Below, piece by piece: positions 27,396 through 37,402 of a stretch of DNA of 64,000 nucleotides (position 1 is its first letter; each line of letters opens with the position of its first letter). The stretch is taken from NCBI RefSeq assembly GCF_001644025.1, contig NZ_LUUK01000179.1:1-64000 (forward strand). Reading direction: 5' to 3'. The DNA comes from Methylomonas koyamae. GTDB taxonomy: Bacteria > Pseudomonadota > Gammaproteobacteria > Methylococcales > Methylomonadaceae. Made by a program: the position numbers and the translations under genes. The notes under the pieces are model-generated. The model saw nothing but the letters and a program-made list of their open reading frames with translations, searched no databases and was not told where the DNA came from.

Positions 27396-28637
27396 ATGAA
27401 TATTGCAATCGTTAGTAAATCGGATGCCACAGGAGGTGGCGGCAGTCGTCTAGCATCTGGTTTAGTTCGATTGTTAAACAATAACTCAGAATACGCAGCA
27501 CATCACTGGGCAGGTCGGCCCAGCATTAATTCTGATTGGTACACTTATAAGCTCCATGGTGGCCAATGGCTATCACTGATTCAAGGTGCTTGCTCAATTA
27601 CATCTAGAACTATTGGACTTCCAGACTTTCTAACGCCTGAGCTTTTGATTCATATGAGTCGCAAAACTGTCGAATATGATCTTTATCATTTTCATGACAT
27701 TTCATTTACATTTTCCCCTTTAGCTATCTCTTGGCTTGTAAAACGTAAACCTATTATATGGACATTTCATGATTGCTCACCATTTACTGGTGGCTGTATA
27801 TATCCTATGGATTGTAAAGCTCACTATGATCATTGCAATAATTGTCCGCAATTAAATTTGTTGCCATTGGGGACATCAATTGATTTAACAGGCTATATGC
27901 AGCAATATAAACGGCGATTACTGCAACAATGGCCGATTGTGCCTATCGCCCCATCGAGATGGTTGGCAGAAGAAGCGATGAAGGTTATCGATTTCAAAAT
28001 AACACCCCTTGTAATACCTAATTATGTGGATACGAATATCTACAAACCATTGGACCGCAGGATACTTAGAACCATTCTTAATCTACCTCAGGACCGGTTT
28101 ATTGTTTTATTAACGGCGACTAGTTTGTCAGAAGTTAGAAAGGGCTCGCATCTTGCTGTTGAAGCACTAAAAAAAATAAATCCATCACCTTTTATTTTGG
28201 CCATTGGAAAATTAGAACAAAGCCATTTAATTCTTTTTCAAGGATTAAATGTTTATAATACTGGATATATTTATAATGACCAGCTTTTAGCACAATATTA
28301 TGCTGCGGCAGATGTATTTCTTTTTCCTACATTGGCTGATAATTTACCAACCGTCGCCATTGAAACCATGGCGTGTGGAACACCAGCTATTGCATTTGCA
28401 ACCGGTGGCGTTCCTGAAATTATTGAACATAACAAAACCGGATGGCTTGCAAAAACCGGCGATGTGCAAGGTTTAGTTGATGGCTTGAATTACGCCGTCA
28501 ACAACCCGGAAACATTGGTGATATGGCGATCAATCGGCCTTCAAATAGTCAAAGAACGCTATGCCAAGGAAATGTTTTTAGCGGCTCATTTAAAAATTTA
28601 TCAAAAAGTTCTAAATAACGATTATGCAGACCTCTAA
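27396..28637 (+). CDS. Glycosyltransferase family 4 (GT-B)
   Basis: The 413-residue protein begins MNIAIVSKSDATGGGGSRLASGLVRLL, the glycine-rich donor-side loop of GT-B enzymes. A cysteine-rich insertion follows (DCSPFTGGCIYPMDCKAHYDHCNNCPQ, about residues 126-153), which is common in a subset of GT4 enzymes of polysaccharide clusters. The C-terminal EX7E region is FPTLADNLPTVAIETMACGTPAIAFATGGVPEII. It overlaps the next gene by 14 bases. Confidence 0.87.
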   Translation: MNIAIVSKSDATGGGGSRLASGLVRLLNNNSEYAAHHWAGRPSINSDWYTYKLHGGQWLSLIQGACSITSRTIGLPDFLTPELLIHMSRKTVEYDLYHFHDISFTFSPLAISWLVKRKPIIWTFHDCSPFTGGCIYPMDCKAHYDHCNNCPQLNLLPLGTSIDLTGYMQQYKRRLLQQWPIVPIAPSRWLAEEAMKVIDFKITPLVIPNYVDTNIYKPLDRRILRTILNLPQDRFIVLLTATSLSEVRKGSHLAVEALKKINPSPFILAIGKLEQSHLILFQGLNVYNTGYIYNDQLLAQYYAAADVFLFPTLADNLPTVAIETMACGTPAIAFATGGVPEIIEHNKTGWLAKTGDVQGLVDGLNYAVNNPETLVIWRSIGLQIVKERYAKEMFLAAHLKIYQKVLNNDYADL

Positions 28638-29883
28638 AGTTGCAATTGTCATCGTAACCTGGAATAAGAAAGCATTCGTTTTAGAACTGCTCAATTCATT
28701 ACAACATCTTAATTATCCAAATTACGATGTAATCGTGGTTGATAATTTCTCAAGCGATCACACTTTTGAAGCTATAGCCGAATACTTTCCAAATACTATT
28801 GTTATCAACAATCCGGAAAATACTGGCGGAGCTGGCGGTTTCAATATAGGTTTACAATACGCGCAAGATAACGGATATAAGTATTGTTGGCTGCTAGATA
28901 ACGATGTGGTCGTTGAAAGCGACGCCTTGCTTCATTTGGTTAATACTTTGGATAGCAGCCTTGAAACAAGTATCTGCGGATCTCAAATATTAATAGCTGG
29001 TACCGATATTATACAAGAATGCGGTGGCGATATTGATTGGAATAATTTTAAAGTTAGGTTAATTAACCATGGTAAATCCAAAATTTCAAAGCGACCGGAT
29101 AAGAGCGTATTAGAAGTTGATTACTGTGCAGCTTGCTCGATGCTCGTTAGAATGAGTGATATTATTGCTTTTGGCAAAATAGATCCGGATATGTTTATCT
29201 TCTGGGATGATATCGAATGGTCAACTCGAATAAAGACTTTTGGCAAGAAAATATTTTGCAATACAAATTCCGTTGTTTGGCATCATTTCAATGGTTACAA
29301 GCCATCCAATGTATGGCGTGTTTACTACAGAGTCAGGAACAAGCTATATTTTTTCAACAAATACTCAAAATCTAAAAGTGCCGTAGCCAAGCTTTTAGCA
29401 ATTTACGAAGAACTGCAGGAATTTTACCACTACATGGGGATTGTCGATTATTCTTATTCTGTTGAATCAGCCATTACTGATTTTAAAAATGATATTCGAG
29501 GAAAATGGCCTTCCCAGGCTTACATCCCAACCACGGCCACACACTTTCAACCAGATATAATTCCCGATAACAATTATTTGGTAATTTATGATCATAATTA
29601 TGGTCAACTAAGCTATTCAGCATTTGGCGATAACACAATACATCATGTCATAGACACCAATTTGTCCGCCACTAAGTTTTCGTTAGCTTTATTAAAATCG
29701 ATTATTAAACCTTCTATCGCAGTTGGCAATCAGTTAAATATATTTATGCTATTTTCTAGCTTTGCTATTCTATTAACAGAAAATGGATCACGCGTCATTA
29801 AAAACAGCAAAATTAAAAACACAGCATTTATTATTTATCGCTGTATTTTTTTTGCTGGAAAATATATTTCTCAATTTAAATGA
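28624..29883 (+). CDS. Glycosyltransferase family 2, GlfT2/rhamnosyltransferase-like
   Basis: This 419-residue GT2 enzyme starts VAIVIVTWNKKAFVLELLNSLQHLNYP with VVDNFSSDHT, NPENTGGAGGFNIGL and the DxD motif YCWLLDNDVVVESDALLHL near residue 90. The motif FIFWDDIEWSTRIKTFGKKIF is also present. The pattern NTGGAGGFN...DDDV is characteristic of GlfT2-like galactofuranosyltransferases and rhamnosyltransferases. A UDP-galactopyranose mutase gene two positions downstream supports galactofuranose as a donor, which is inference. The last 140 residues are not assigned. The gene overlaps its neighbours at both ends. Confidence 0.82.
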   Translation: MQTSKVAIVIVTWNKKAFVLELLNSLQHLNYPNYDVIVVDNFSSDHTFEAIAEYFPNTIVINNPENTGGAGGFNIGLQYAQDNGYKYCWLLDNDVVVESDALLHLVNTLDSSLETSICGSQILIAGTDIIQECGGDIDWNNFKVRLINHGKSKISKRPDKSVLEVDYCAACSMLVRMSDIIAFGKIDPDMFIFWDDIEWSTRIKTFGKKIFCNTNSVVWHHFNGYKPSNVWRVYYRVRNKLYFFNKYSKSKSAVAKLLAIYEELQEFYHYMGIVDYSYSVESAITDFKNDIRGKWPSQAYIPTTATHFQPDIIPDNNYLVIYDHNYGQLSYSAFGDNTIHHVIDTNLSATKFSLALLKSIIKPSIAVGNQLNIFMLFSSFAILLTENGSRVIKNSKIKNTAFIIYRCIFFAGKYISQFK

Positions 29884-30980
29884 GAATTGTTTTCTTATGC
29901 AAGCGCCACTATATGCAACACGACGTCATCGACGACCGTTATGCTAGGCTTTACGAACTGCCAAAACAATTAGCATTAATTGGGCACTATATCCGAGGAA
30001 TTTGTCTTGGCTACCATCGCTGCACTTCCGGTCATTTTATACACATAAATAATAGCTCGAATTCTTTGGAGTGGCATGGCTTCGATGCCGGCAGGTTAAT
30101 AGTCCCCGGTTTGCCGAGGTACTTTGCCAACACATTTTTGCTTATTAAGCAATTTGAACCGGATATTTTATTGGGTAGCTCCGACTGTCTTCATGCCGTT
30201 ATAACCGCTCTATTCGCCAAACTTTTTAAGATACCCTATTATCTCGATCTTTACGATAATTATGAGAGTTTCGGGCTGGCAAAATTGCCCGGACTTTTGT
30301 CTTTATATCGTCTCGCGATAAGAAACGCCGAAGGCATTAGTTGTGTCAGCGAACCACTTTCAAATTTTATCCGGCAGCGATATCAGCATCACAACGTTAT
30401 CACGTTGGAAAGCACGATCGCGGGCAATGACTTTTTTCCACAGAATAAAACTCTATGCAGGCAACACCTGAATTTGCCTGCTCATGCAAAACTAATTGGC
30501 TTAGCCGGTTCGCTGGACAAAAATCGCGGTGTCGATTTGCTCTACGCCGGCTTTTTGCAATTAGCCGATAACGACAGTTCGGTTCATTTAGTGTTGGCCG
30601 GACCAACTGACCCTAGCTGCCCTATCCCCAATCATCCGCGAGTTCACTATTTGGGTCTATTGCCGCATCGTCAAATTAACGGCTTTTATAGCGCGCTTGA
30701 CTTGGCAATGATTTGTCTGCGCGATAGCGAGTTCGGCCGATACGCCTTTCCGCAAAAGACCTACGAGATTCTCGCCACCGAAACGCCGATTTTAGCCACG
30801 AATGTCGGCGCGGTTGGGCAAACCTTTCGCGATCACCCGGAATGTTTATATACACAGGATGATCTGGCCGACTTCTGCAACAAGGCTAGTTATTTATTGA
30901 ACTCCGGCTATACAGTTCGCCTGCCGATTCCCAGTTGGGCAGACCAAGCGCGTCGCCTTATCGAATGGATTAACTCATGA
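29880..30980 (+). CDS. Glycosyltransferase family 4 (GT-B)
   Basis: This 366-residue enzyme has the GT-B pattern: IVFLCKRHYMQHDVIDDRYARLYELPKQLA at the start, an acceptor domain with PYYLDLYDNYESFGLAK, and the C-terminal donor domain with KLIGLAGSLDKNRGVDLLYAGF and FGRYAFPQKTYEILATETPILATNVGA (EX7E-like region). The start ATGA overlaps the preceding stop and its own end overlaps glf. Base composition has moved back toward the chromosomal average here. Confidence 0.85.
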   Translation: MRIVFLCKRHYMQHDVIDDRYARLYELPKQLALIGHYIRGICLGYHRCTSGHFIHINNSSNSLEWHGFDAGRLIVPGLPRYFANTFLLIKQFEPDILLGSSDCLHAVITALFAKLFKIPYYLDLYDNYESFGLAKLPGLLSLYRLAIRNAEGISCVSEPLSNFIRQRYQHHNVITLESTIAGNDFFPQNKTLCRQHLNLPAHAKLIGLAGSLDKNRGVDLLYAGFLQLADNDSSVHLVLAGPTDPSCPIPNHPRVHYLGLLPHRQINGFYSALDLAMICLRDSEFGRYAFPQKTYEILATETPILATNVGAVGQTFRDHPECLYTQDDLADFCNKASYLLNSGYTVRLPIPSWADQARRLIEWINS

Positions 30981-32104
30981 TAGCGGATATTCTCATCGTT
31001 GGCGCCGGGTTTGCCGGCGCTGTGATTGCACGGCAGTTGGCCGATAGCGGGCGGTTTAACGTGAAAGTGATCGACCGACGCGACCATATTGCCGGCAATG
31101 CGCATGACCCGATTAATCCGGATTTGAATTTACGCGTTCACCAATATGGTCCGCATATTTTTCATACCAACGACCAGCGGATTTTCGATTATCTGTCGCG
31201 ATTTACCGAGTGGCTACCTTATCGACATCAGGTTCAAGCCTGGGTCGATGACGTAGGTTATGTGCCTTTGCCGATTAATAGAACCACCATTAACCGCATA
31301 TATCGGCAAAGTCTCTATGATGAAGAGGCGGTCAAGGTATTCCTGAGTACCTTGCGTATTCCGAATGAAAACCCAAGTAACGCGCGACAAGTAGCGGAAA
31401 ACGTATTCGGCCCGGATTTAACCGAGTTATTTTTCGGCCGTTACACACGTAAGATGTGGGATTTGGATTTAACGGAATTACCGGCCGAAGTGTTGAAACG
31501 TTTGCCGATACGCTATGACGACAACGCAGATTACTTTAACGATAGTATTCAGGCTATGCCGGCGGATGGTTATATCGGCCTGTTCAAAAAGCTATTGGAC
31601 CACCCGGCGATTTCCATTGTTTTAAATTGCGAATTCGATAAAGCCATGGAACACGAGTATTTCCACGTATTCAATTCGATGCCGATCGATGTTTATTTCG
31701 ATGAATGCTTCGGGCGCTTGCCTTATCGGTCCATCAAGTTTGAGCATCAATTGATGCCGGAACATAGTCAACCGACACCCACCATAAATTTTACCGATGA
31801 CGGGTGTTATACCCGGCAAACCGACTGGCGTTTATATCCTGGTTGTAATTTAGGCGCCGAGCACGTGTTGCTGACCAAGGAAATGCCGTGCCGCGACGAG
31901 GACAATCGTTTCGAGCGCTATTATCCGGTTAAGACGGTATCCGGCGAGCCGCAACAGTTATATAAGCGCTATAAAGCTAAAGCGGAACAACTGAAGCATA
32001 TGACCTTTATCGGCCGTTGCGGCCAATATATTTATTACGATATGCATCAAGTGGTCGCTAATAGTTTGAAAATCGCCCAAGTTTTCTTGGAGAGGGCTAG
32101 CTAA
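30977..32104 (+). CDS. glf: UDP-galactopyranose mutase
   Basis: This flavoenzyme converts UDP-galactopyranose to UDP-galactofuranose, the donor for galactofuranosyl residues in surface glycans. The 375-residue protein has the FAD-binding start ILIVGAGFAGAVIARQLA. Signature segments are RDHIAGNAHD, YGPHIFHT, the substrate-loop sequence FFGRYTRKMWDLDLTELPAEVLKRLP, and the C-terminal FIGRCGQYIYYDMHQVVANSL. It overlaps the upstream GT4 gene and is the last plus-strand gene of the island. It converges with a minus-strand GT4 gene, their stop codons overlapping by four bases. Confidence 0.96.
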   Translation: MIADILIVGAGFAGAVIARQLADSGRFNVKVIDRRDHIAGNAHDPINPDLNLRVHQYGPHIFHTNDQRIFDYLSRFTEWLPYRHQVQAWVDDVGYVPLPINRTTINRIYRQSLYDEEAVKVFLSTLRIPNENPSNARQVAENVFGPDLTELFFGRYTRKMWDLDLTELPAEVLKRLPIRYDDNADYFNDSIQAMPADGYIGLFKKLLDHPAISIVLNCEFDKAMEHEYFHVFNSMPIDVYFDECFGRLPYRSIKFEHQLMPEHSQPTPTINFTDDGCYTRQTDWRLYPGCNLGAEHVLLTKEMPCRDEDNRFERYYPVKTVSGEPQQLYKRYKAKAEQLKHMTFIGRCGQYIYYDMHQVVANSLKIAQVFLERAS

Positions 32105-33342
32105 CCGCATCCATACTTACAATCGGGAATGAGTTTCTGGTAAACGGTCGCAAACGTCTCGGAAACCGCTTTCCAATCGTATTTACTCGCGGTGATTTTC
32201 CCCGCGTCACTCAATCGTTGACGATATTGCCGATCTTGAATCAAGGTCGTCAGGGCTTCGGCCAATTGTTCCGGACAATTAGGCTCAACCAAAATACCGT
32301 TCACGGCGTGTTCGATCACTTCGCCGATACCGCCGGTTCTGGTGCTGACCACAGGTACCCCAGCCGCCATGGCTTCCAGCAATATAACGCCCTGCCCTTC
32401 GGTATCGCCGCTCGAATCGACTATCGACGGGGCAACAAATATATCGGCATTTGCGTAGTGGTCCGGTAACTCGTGGTTCGCGATTCGTCCGAGAAATGTC
32501 ACATGGTGCGAGATACCCGAGCGTAGGGCTTGCATTTCGAGCGCTTGCCGTTCCTCGCCATCACCAATAATCCTTAGCTCGACTCGCTCGTGTAACTCAT
32601 TTGGCAGCCGGGCGCACGCCATGATTAAATCGGTCACGCCCTTCTTTTCGACTAAGCGACCGATGAACAACACCACGTATTTTTCGGGATGACTTTTATC
32701 GGTCACTATCGGTTTAGAAACCGCCGCGAAGCAGTCGAAGGGTATGCCCATCGGTAAAATAACCGCACCGCAATGCTTGCAAGCCACTGCTCCGGCCGTC
32801 GCCTGGGTATTGCTAGTCCAAGCCGATGCCTGCTGGACGGTCCAGCGCTTTATCGCCGCCAGCCCAGGCCCAGTTAATCCGAACGCATCCGCGCCATGCG
32901 CGGTGACTAACACCGGGATCTTAAACAGTTTGCCTAACACCACAGCCAGTGTGCCTTGCGGAAAAATCCAGTGGGCATGAAGCAACGTGGGTTTATCACG
33001 GACGATTTCTCTGGCGGCGCGGAAAAACATCGCCGCGATGAACCCAGGCACCTGAAAAATCAGCGTCGGTCTAACTCGCAGATTTGGCAATATGCCAGAA
33101 CCGTACGCCAGGGCCTGTTTACGTCGATTGAAACTGTAACGAAAATGCTGGAGGGAAACGGCGGAGTCGTATGAACATTGATCCGGATGATCGGGGGCTA
33201 ACACCCGAATATCGAAATTTTGTTTGGCAAGCGCTTCGGCCAAGTAGCGTAGAAAAACCGATGCGCTATCGTTTTGGTAGCGCGGATAGCTTGAGGTTAG
33301 CCAAAGAACACTCGGCTTTCGAGCCTCGGCTTCGGCTGTCAT
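32101..33342 (-). CDS. Glycosyltransferase family 4 (GT-B)
   Basis: This 413-residue GT4 enzyme begins SVLWLTSSYPRYQNDSASVFLRYLAEALAKQNF. The N-terminal domain includes LLHAHWIFPQGTLAVVLGKLF. The C-terminal domain has YVVLFIGRLVEKKGVTDLI and the EX7E region DTEGQGVILLEAMAAGVPVVSTRTGGIGEVI. It lies on the opposite strand to the rest of the island and has chromosome-like composition, so it may belong to another pathway or mark the boundary of the acquired segment. The acceptor is unknown. Confidence 0.87.
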   Translation of the reverse strand: MTAEAEARKPSVLWLTSSYPRYQNDSASVFLRYLAEALAKQNFDIRVLAPDHPDQCSYDSAVSLQHFRYSFNRRKQALAYGSGILPNLRVRPTLIFQVPGFIAAMFFRAAREIVRDKPTLLHAHWIFPQGTLAVVLGKLFKIPVLVTAHGADAFGLTGPGLAAIKRWTVQQASAWTSNTQATAGAVACKHCGAVILPMGIPFDCFAAVSKPIVTDKSHPEKYVVLFIGRLVEKKGVTDLIMACARLPNELHERVELRIIGDGEERQALEMQALRSGISHHVTFLGRIANHELPDHYANADIFVAPSIVDSSGDTEGQGVILLEAMAAGVPVVSTRTGGIGEVIEHAVNGILVEPNCPEQLAEALTTLIQDRQYRQRLSDAGKITASKYDWKAVSETFATVYQKLIPDCKYGCG

Positions 33343-33358
33343 AAAATTGGTCAGACTA

Positions 33359-34486
33359 TCAACGCACCAAACTCAACAACACACCGGCCGCAACCGCAGA
33401 GCCGATCACGCCTGCCACGTTCGGCCCCATCGCGTGCATTAACAAGAAATTGTGCGGGTTGCTCTCCAGACCGATTTTATTGGCGACCCTGGCCGCCATC
33501 GGCACCGCCGAGACGCCGGCGGCACCGATCAGCGGATTGATCGGCGTGCTGCTGAAGCGGTTCATGATCTTGGCCATGATGACGCCGCTGGCGGTACCGA
33601 TCGCGAACGCGATCGCCCCCAAACCCAGGATGCCCAAGGTCTGGACTTTCAAAAAGGCTTCGGCGCTGAGTTTGGATCCGACCGACAAACCTAAAAAGAT
33701 CGTGACGATGTTAATCATTTCGTTCTGTGCGGTTTTACTCAAGCGGTCAACCACACCGCTAGCATTCATCAGATTGCCCAGACAAAACATCCCGACCAGC
33801 GGCGCGGCCGACGGCAGCAAGAAGGCGGTTAACACCAGCAACATCAATGGGAACACAATTTTTTCGGTCTTGCCGACGCTACGCAATTGCTGCATTTCGA
33901 TCCGGCGCTCGGCTTCGCTGGTCAGCGCTCGCATAATCGGCGGTTGAATCAACGGCACCAGCGCCATGTAAGAATAAGCGGCCACCGCGATAGCGCCAAG
34001 TAATTCCGGCGCCAATTTGGAGGCTACGTAAATCGCGGTAGGACCGTCGGCGCCGCCGATAATCGCGATCGCGGCGGCTTCCCGCAAGCTGAATTGCATG
34101 CCCGGAACCGCATTCAAAGCCAAAGCGCCGAACAATGTGGCGAAGATGCCGAACTGGGCGGCGGCCCCCAAAAACAAGGTTTTCGGATTGGCCAGCATCG
34201 GGCCGAAGTCAGTCATCGCACCGACACCCATGAAGATCAACAACGGAAACACGCCGGCTTTAATGCCGTAATACATGTAGTACAAGATACCGCCCTCGTC
34301 TATCATGCCGGCGGCTGGAATATTGCTCAGTACCGCGCCGAAACCGATAGGCAGCAACAACAGGGGTTCAAACCCTTTTTTAATGGCCAAATACAGCAAT
34401 AGAAATCCGACCGCCATCATAGCGACCTGCGATCCGGTCGCGTTATAGATGCCGGTGTTTTCCCACAATAGTCTGATATTTTCCAT
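33359..34486 (-). CDS. oadB: Na+-translocating oxaloacetate decarboxylase, beta subunit
   Basis: OadB is the membrane part that decarboxylates carboxybiotin and exports Na+. The 375-residue protein has about nine hydrophobic segments. Family motifs seen are [71 protein letters not shown], in which the conserved aspartate of GGADGPT is required for Na+ binding, and the C-terminal [14 protein letters not shown]. It follows oadA with a gap of 38 bases on the same strand. Confidence 0.95.
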   Translation of the reverse strand: MENIRLLWENTGIYNATGSQVAMMAVGFLLLYLAIKKGFEPLLLLPIGFGAVLSNIPAAGMIDEGGILYYMYYGIKAGVFPLLIFMGVGAMTDFGPMLANPKTLFLGAAAQFGIFATLFGALALNAVPGMQFSLREAAAIAIIGGADGPTAIYVASKLAPELLGAIAVAAYSYMALVPLIQPPIMRALTSEAERRIEMQQLRSVGKTEKIVFPLMLLVLTAFLLPSAAPLVGMFCLGNLMNASGVVDRLSKTAQNEMINIVTIFLGLSVGSKLSAEAFLKVQTLGILGLGAIAFAIGTASGVIMAKIMNRFSSTPINPLIGAAGVSAVPMAARVANKIGLESNPHNFLLMHAMGPNVAGVIGSAVAAGVLLSLVR

Positions 34487-34524
34487 GGAGCTCTTGATTG
34501 GTTCGATAAAGGCCTGACGAATAT

Positions 34525-36348
34525 TTACAACGTGACCAGGATGTCGCCGACCGCCACCGAGTCGCCCTGCCTGACGTTGACGGCGCTAACGATGCCGGCC
34601 ACCTTGGCGCGAATCTCGGTTTCCATTTTCATGGCTTCCATGATCAACACCACGTCGCCTTCCGACAAATGCGAACCGACGTTGACATTAACTCGCAATA
34701 CCACGCCGGCCAGCGGCGACTCGACCACGCCCTTGCCGCTGACGATGGGCGCGGTAGCCGCCAACATCGGGCCGCTTTCGTCGATGACCAATTTGCTGGC
34801 AATCGGCTGTACAACGATCTCGGCCGCGCCGCCGCCCGGAGCGACCACCACGTGGAAATTCTTGCCGTCCACGTTGACGGTATAGCTTTCAGCCGGAGCT
34901 TCCGAGCTAATCTGCGCCGGCGTCGGCGCGGCAACGACGGCCGCGGGCTCGGCGCCGGGAGCAGGTTCGAACGCGGCAGGGTTGCCTCGGTTTTGAATGA
35001 ACTTCCAACCGACTTGAGCAAACAAACCGTCGATCAACGCATCTTCCTCGACATTCTCGGCCAATTTGACGTTATCGGCCGCCGCCTTGGCTTTAACCTC
35101 GGCGATCAACTTATCCATTTCCGGCTCCAACAAATCGGCCGGCCGGCACGTGATCGGCTCACCGCCATTCAACACTCTGGCCTGTAATGCCTTATCGACA
35201 GGCGCGGGCGTCGCACCGTACTCGCCTTTCAATACCCCCGCGGTTTCCTTGCTGATGGTTTTGTAACGTTCGCCGGACAACACGTTCAACACGGCCTGAG
35301 TACCGACAATTTGCGAGGTTGGCGTTACCAAGGGGATGTAACCGAGATCCTTGCGAACCTTGGGAATCTCGAGCAGTACCTCGTCGAAACGATCGGAAGC
35401 CCCCTGCTCCTTCAATTGACTTTCCATATTGGTCAGCATGCCGCCGGGTACCTGCGAAATCAGGATGCGGCCGTCCACGCCTTTCAAACTGCCTTCGAAT
35501 TGCGCGTATTTTTTACGGACTTCCCTGAAATAATCGGCGATACGTTCCAGCTTGACCAAATCCAGGCCGGTGTCGCGCTTTTGACCGGCCATCATCGCCA
35601 CGACCGTTTCGGTGGGGCTGTGACCATAAGTCATGCTCAGCGACGAGATCGCGGTATCGACGTTATCGACGCCGGCCTCTATCGCCTTGATATAGGTCCC
35701 GACACTCAGGCCGGTGGTGGCATGGCATTGCATATGGATAGGGACGGCCACCGCTCGTTTCAGCTTGCTGACCAATTCGTAGGCGTCATAAGGCGTCAAC
35801 AGACCGGCCATGTCCTTGATACAGATGGAATGGGCCCCCATGTCCTCGATCTGTTTGCCGAGTTCGACCCACTTTTTAATGGTATGTACCGGGCTGGTGG
35901 TGTACGAAATCGTGCCTTGGGCGTGAGCGTCGGTATTTAAAACAGCTTTGACGGCACGTTCGATATTGCGCATGTCATTCATCGCGTCGAATATCCGGAA
36001 CACATCGATACCGTTTACGACGCAACGCTCGACAAATTTATCGACTACATCGTCGGCATAGTGCCGATAGCCTAGAATATTCTGGCCGCGAAACAACATC
36101 TGTTGCGGCGTGTTGGGCATGGCTTTTTTGAGCAAGCGCAAACGCTCCCAAGGATCTTCACCCAAATAGCGCACGCAAGCGTCGAAAGTGGCACCGCCCC
36201 AAGACTCGAGCGACCAGTAGCCGATTTGATCCAACTGCGCGCAGATCGGCAGCATATCCTCGATACGCAACCGAGTTGCCAGAATCGACTGATGGGCGTC
36301 TCGCAACACCACCTCGGTGATTCCCAGGGGCTTGATAACCTTTTCCAC
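34525..36348 (-). CDS. oadA: Oxaloacetate decarboxylase, alpha subunit
   Basis: The 607-residue alpha subunit carries the carboxyltransferase domain and a biotin carrier domain. The N-terminal half has the metal-binding segment [15 protein letters not shown] and [19 protein letters not shown], with [12 protein letters not shown] Pro/Ala-rich linker spans about residues 455-495. The C-terminal biotinyl domain has the carrier motif EAMKMET with the biotinylated lysine at about residue 574. GTG at 36348 is preceded by AGGAGA. The order oadG-oadA-oadB is the classical one. Confidence 0.96.
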   Translation of the reverse strand: MEKVIKPLGITEVVLRDAHQSILATRLRIEDMLPICAQLDQIGYWSLESWGGATFDACVRYLGEDPWERLRLLKKAMPNTPQQMLFRGQNILGYRHYADDVVDKFVERCVVNGIDVFRIFDAMNDMRNIERAVKAVLNTDAHAQGTISYTTSPVHTIKKWVELGKQIEDMGAHSICIKDMAGLLTPYDAYELVSKLKRAVAVPIHMQCHATTGLSVGTYIKAIEAGVDNVDTAISSLSMTYGHSPTETVVAMMAGQKRDTGLDLVKLERIADYFREVRKKYAQFEGSLKGVDGRILISQVPGGMLTNMESQLKEQGASDRFDEVLLEIPKVRKDLGYIPLVTPTSQIVGTQAVLNVLSGERYKTISKETAGVLKGEYGATPAPVDKALQARVLNGGEPITCRPADLLEPEMDKLIAEVKAKAAADNVKLAENVEEDALIDGLFAQVGWKFIQNRGNPAAFEPAPGAEPAAVVAAPTPAQISSEAPAESYTVNVDGKNFHVVVAPGGGAAEIVVQPIASKLVIDESGPMLAATAPIVSGKGVVESPLAGVVLRVNVNVGSHLSEGDVVLIMEAMKMETEIRAKVAGIVSAVNVRQGDSVAVGDILVTL

Positions 36349-36403
36349 TCTCTATCTCCTAATGACTTTTTTGGGTCGTATATCGATGCCTTTTGGGCAA
36401 GGC

Positions 36404-36643
36404 TTATGCTTTTCGATGTTTCTTGCGGTATTGATGTACCGCCGCCGCGATGGCGGCAACCACGGCTTTGTCACCGCTTTGAGCGACCGGAGCATCCGGA
36501 TACTGAGCCGGCAGTTCCGGAAAATAGCGTTGGATAAACGCCGACATTAAGCTGATCGCGACGATCAGCATGGCCAAAAATGCGTAAACCATGCCCATGC
36601 CAATCAACATGACTTCAATTCCGGAGGTCAGCATTTCGTTCAT
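36404..36643 (-). CDS. oadG: Oxaloacetate decarboxylase, gamma subunit
   Basis: This 79-residue protein has one N-terminal transmembrane helix (about residues 10-33, VMLIGMGMVYAFLAMLIVAISLM) followed by a short soluble tail. In OadG the tail binds Zn2+ and holds alpha and beta subunits together. Here the tail ends with VHQYRKKHRKA, like the typical end of the family, in which AAVHQYR is conserved. It is the first gene of the oad operon, 55 bases before oadA. Confidence 0.9.
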   Translation of the reverse strand: MNEMLTSGIEVMLIGMGMVYAFLAMLIVAISLMSAFIQRYFPELPAQYPDAPVAQSGDKAVVAAIAAAVHQYRKKHRKA

Positions 36644-36930
36644 GTTTGGTGTCCAAATGATTAATATGTCACGGCATTATCGCCAAAACCACCCGATTAA
36701 ACAATCTTAAGCGGGCCGCGAGCTAGGACGGGCAATGGAACGAACGCTAGAGCGGGCGCGGCCTAGCGCTCGTAAGAAGTTGAAATCAGGCCGGAAAACC
36801 TATCGGGTATCGGGCGTTCCAACTAAGCGGCGGCAGATTGCTTTTTGGGCGGCAATCGCGCGAATTAACCCAACGGGGACTTCCCTAGCGATTCCTTAAA
36901 CACCTAGGGAGGGCCGGCTCGACCGGGGAA

Positions 36931-37398
36931 TCAGGCCAGACTTTCCAAATAGGCCAAGACTTCCGGGATATGAATTTTAACCTGAACCTTACGCCATTCC
37001 TTCAGCAATACCCCGTTTTCGTCGATGACGAAGGTACTACGCTCGATGCCTAATACTTGTTTGCCGTACATGTTCTTGGTCTTGATCACATCGAACAAAC
37101 GACAAAGCGCCTCGTCCTGGTCGGCCAGCAGATCGAACGGAAATTGTTGCTTGGCTTTAAAGCCTTCGTGTACTTTAACGCTGTCGCGGGAAATCCCGAA
37201 GATCACCGCATTCAATTGAGAGAAGCGGTCTATATTATCGCGAAACGCAATACCTTCCTGAGTGCAGCCCGGCGTATTGTCTTTGGGGTAGAAATACAAA
37301 ACCAGTTTCCTACCCCGGTAGTCGCCGAGACGAATGGTTTTATCGCCGGTGGCGGCAATTTCAAAATCAGGAACAGGGGCGCCAATAGAAAGAGTCAT
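36931..37398 (-). CDS. bcp: Peroxiredoxin, Bcp/PrxQ family
   Basis: This 155-residue thiol peroxidase of the bacterioferritin-comigratory family reduces hydroperoxides with thioredoxin. The peroxidatic cysteine is C45 in NTPGCTQEGIAFRD. The usual resolving cysteine five residues later (as in GCTVQACG) is absent: alanine-containing GIAF stands there. Another cysteine occurs in ALCRLFDV. The enzyme may therefore use a one-Cys or atypical mechanism. ATG at 37398 is chosen because AAAGG lies eight bases upstream. It is downstream of gcvR as in many gamma-proteobacteria. Confidence 0.9.
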   Translation of the reverse strand: MTLSIGAPVPDFEIAATGDKTIRLGDYRGRKLVLYFYPKDNTPGCTQEGIAFRDNIDRFSQLNAVIFGISRDSVKVHEGFKAKQQFPFDLLADQDEALCRLFDVIKTKNMYGKQVLGIERSTFVIDENGVLLKEWRKVQVKIHIPEVLAYLESLA

Positions 37399-37402
37399 CA
37401 CG

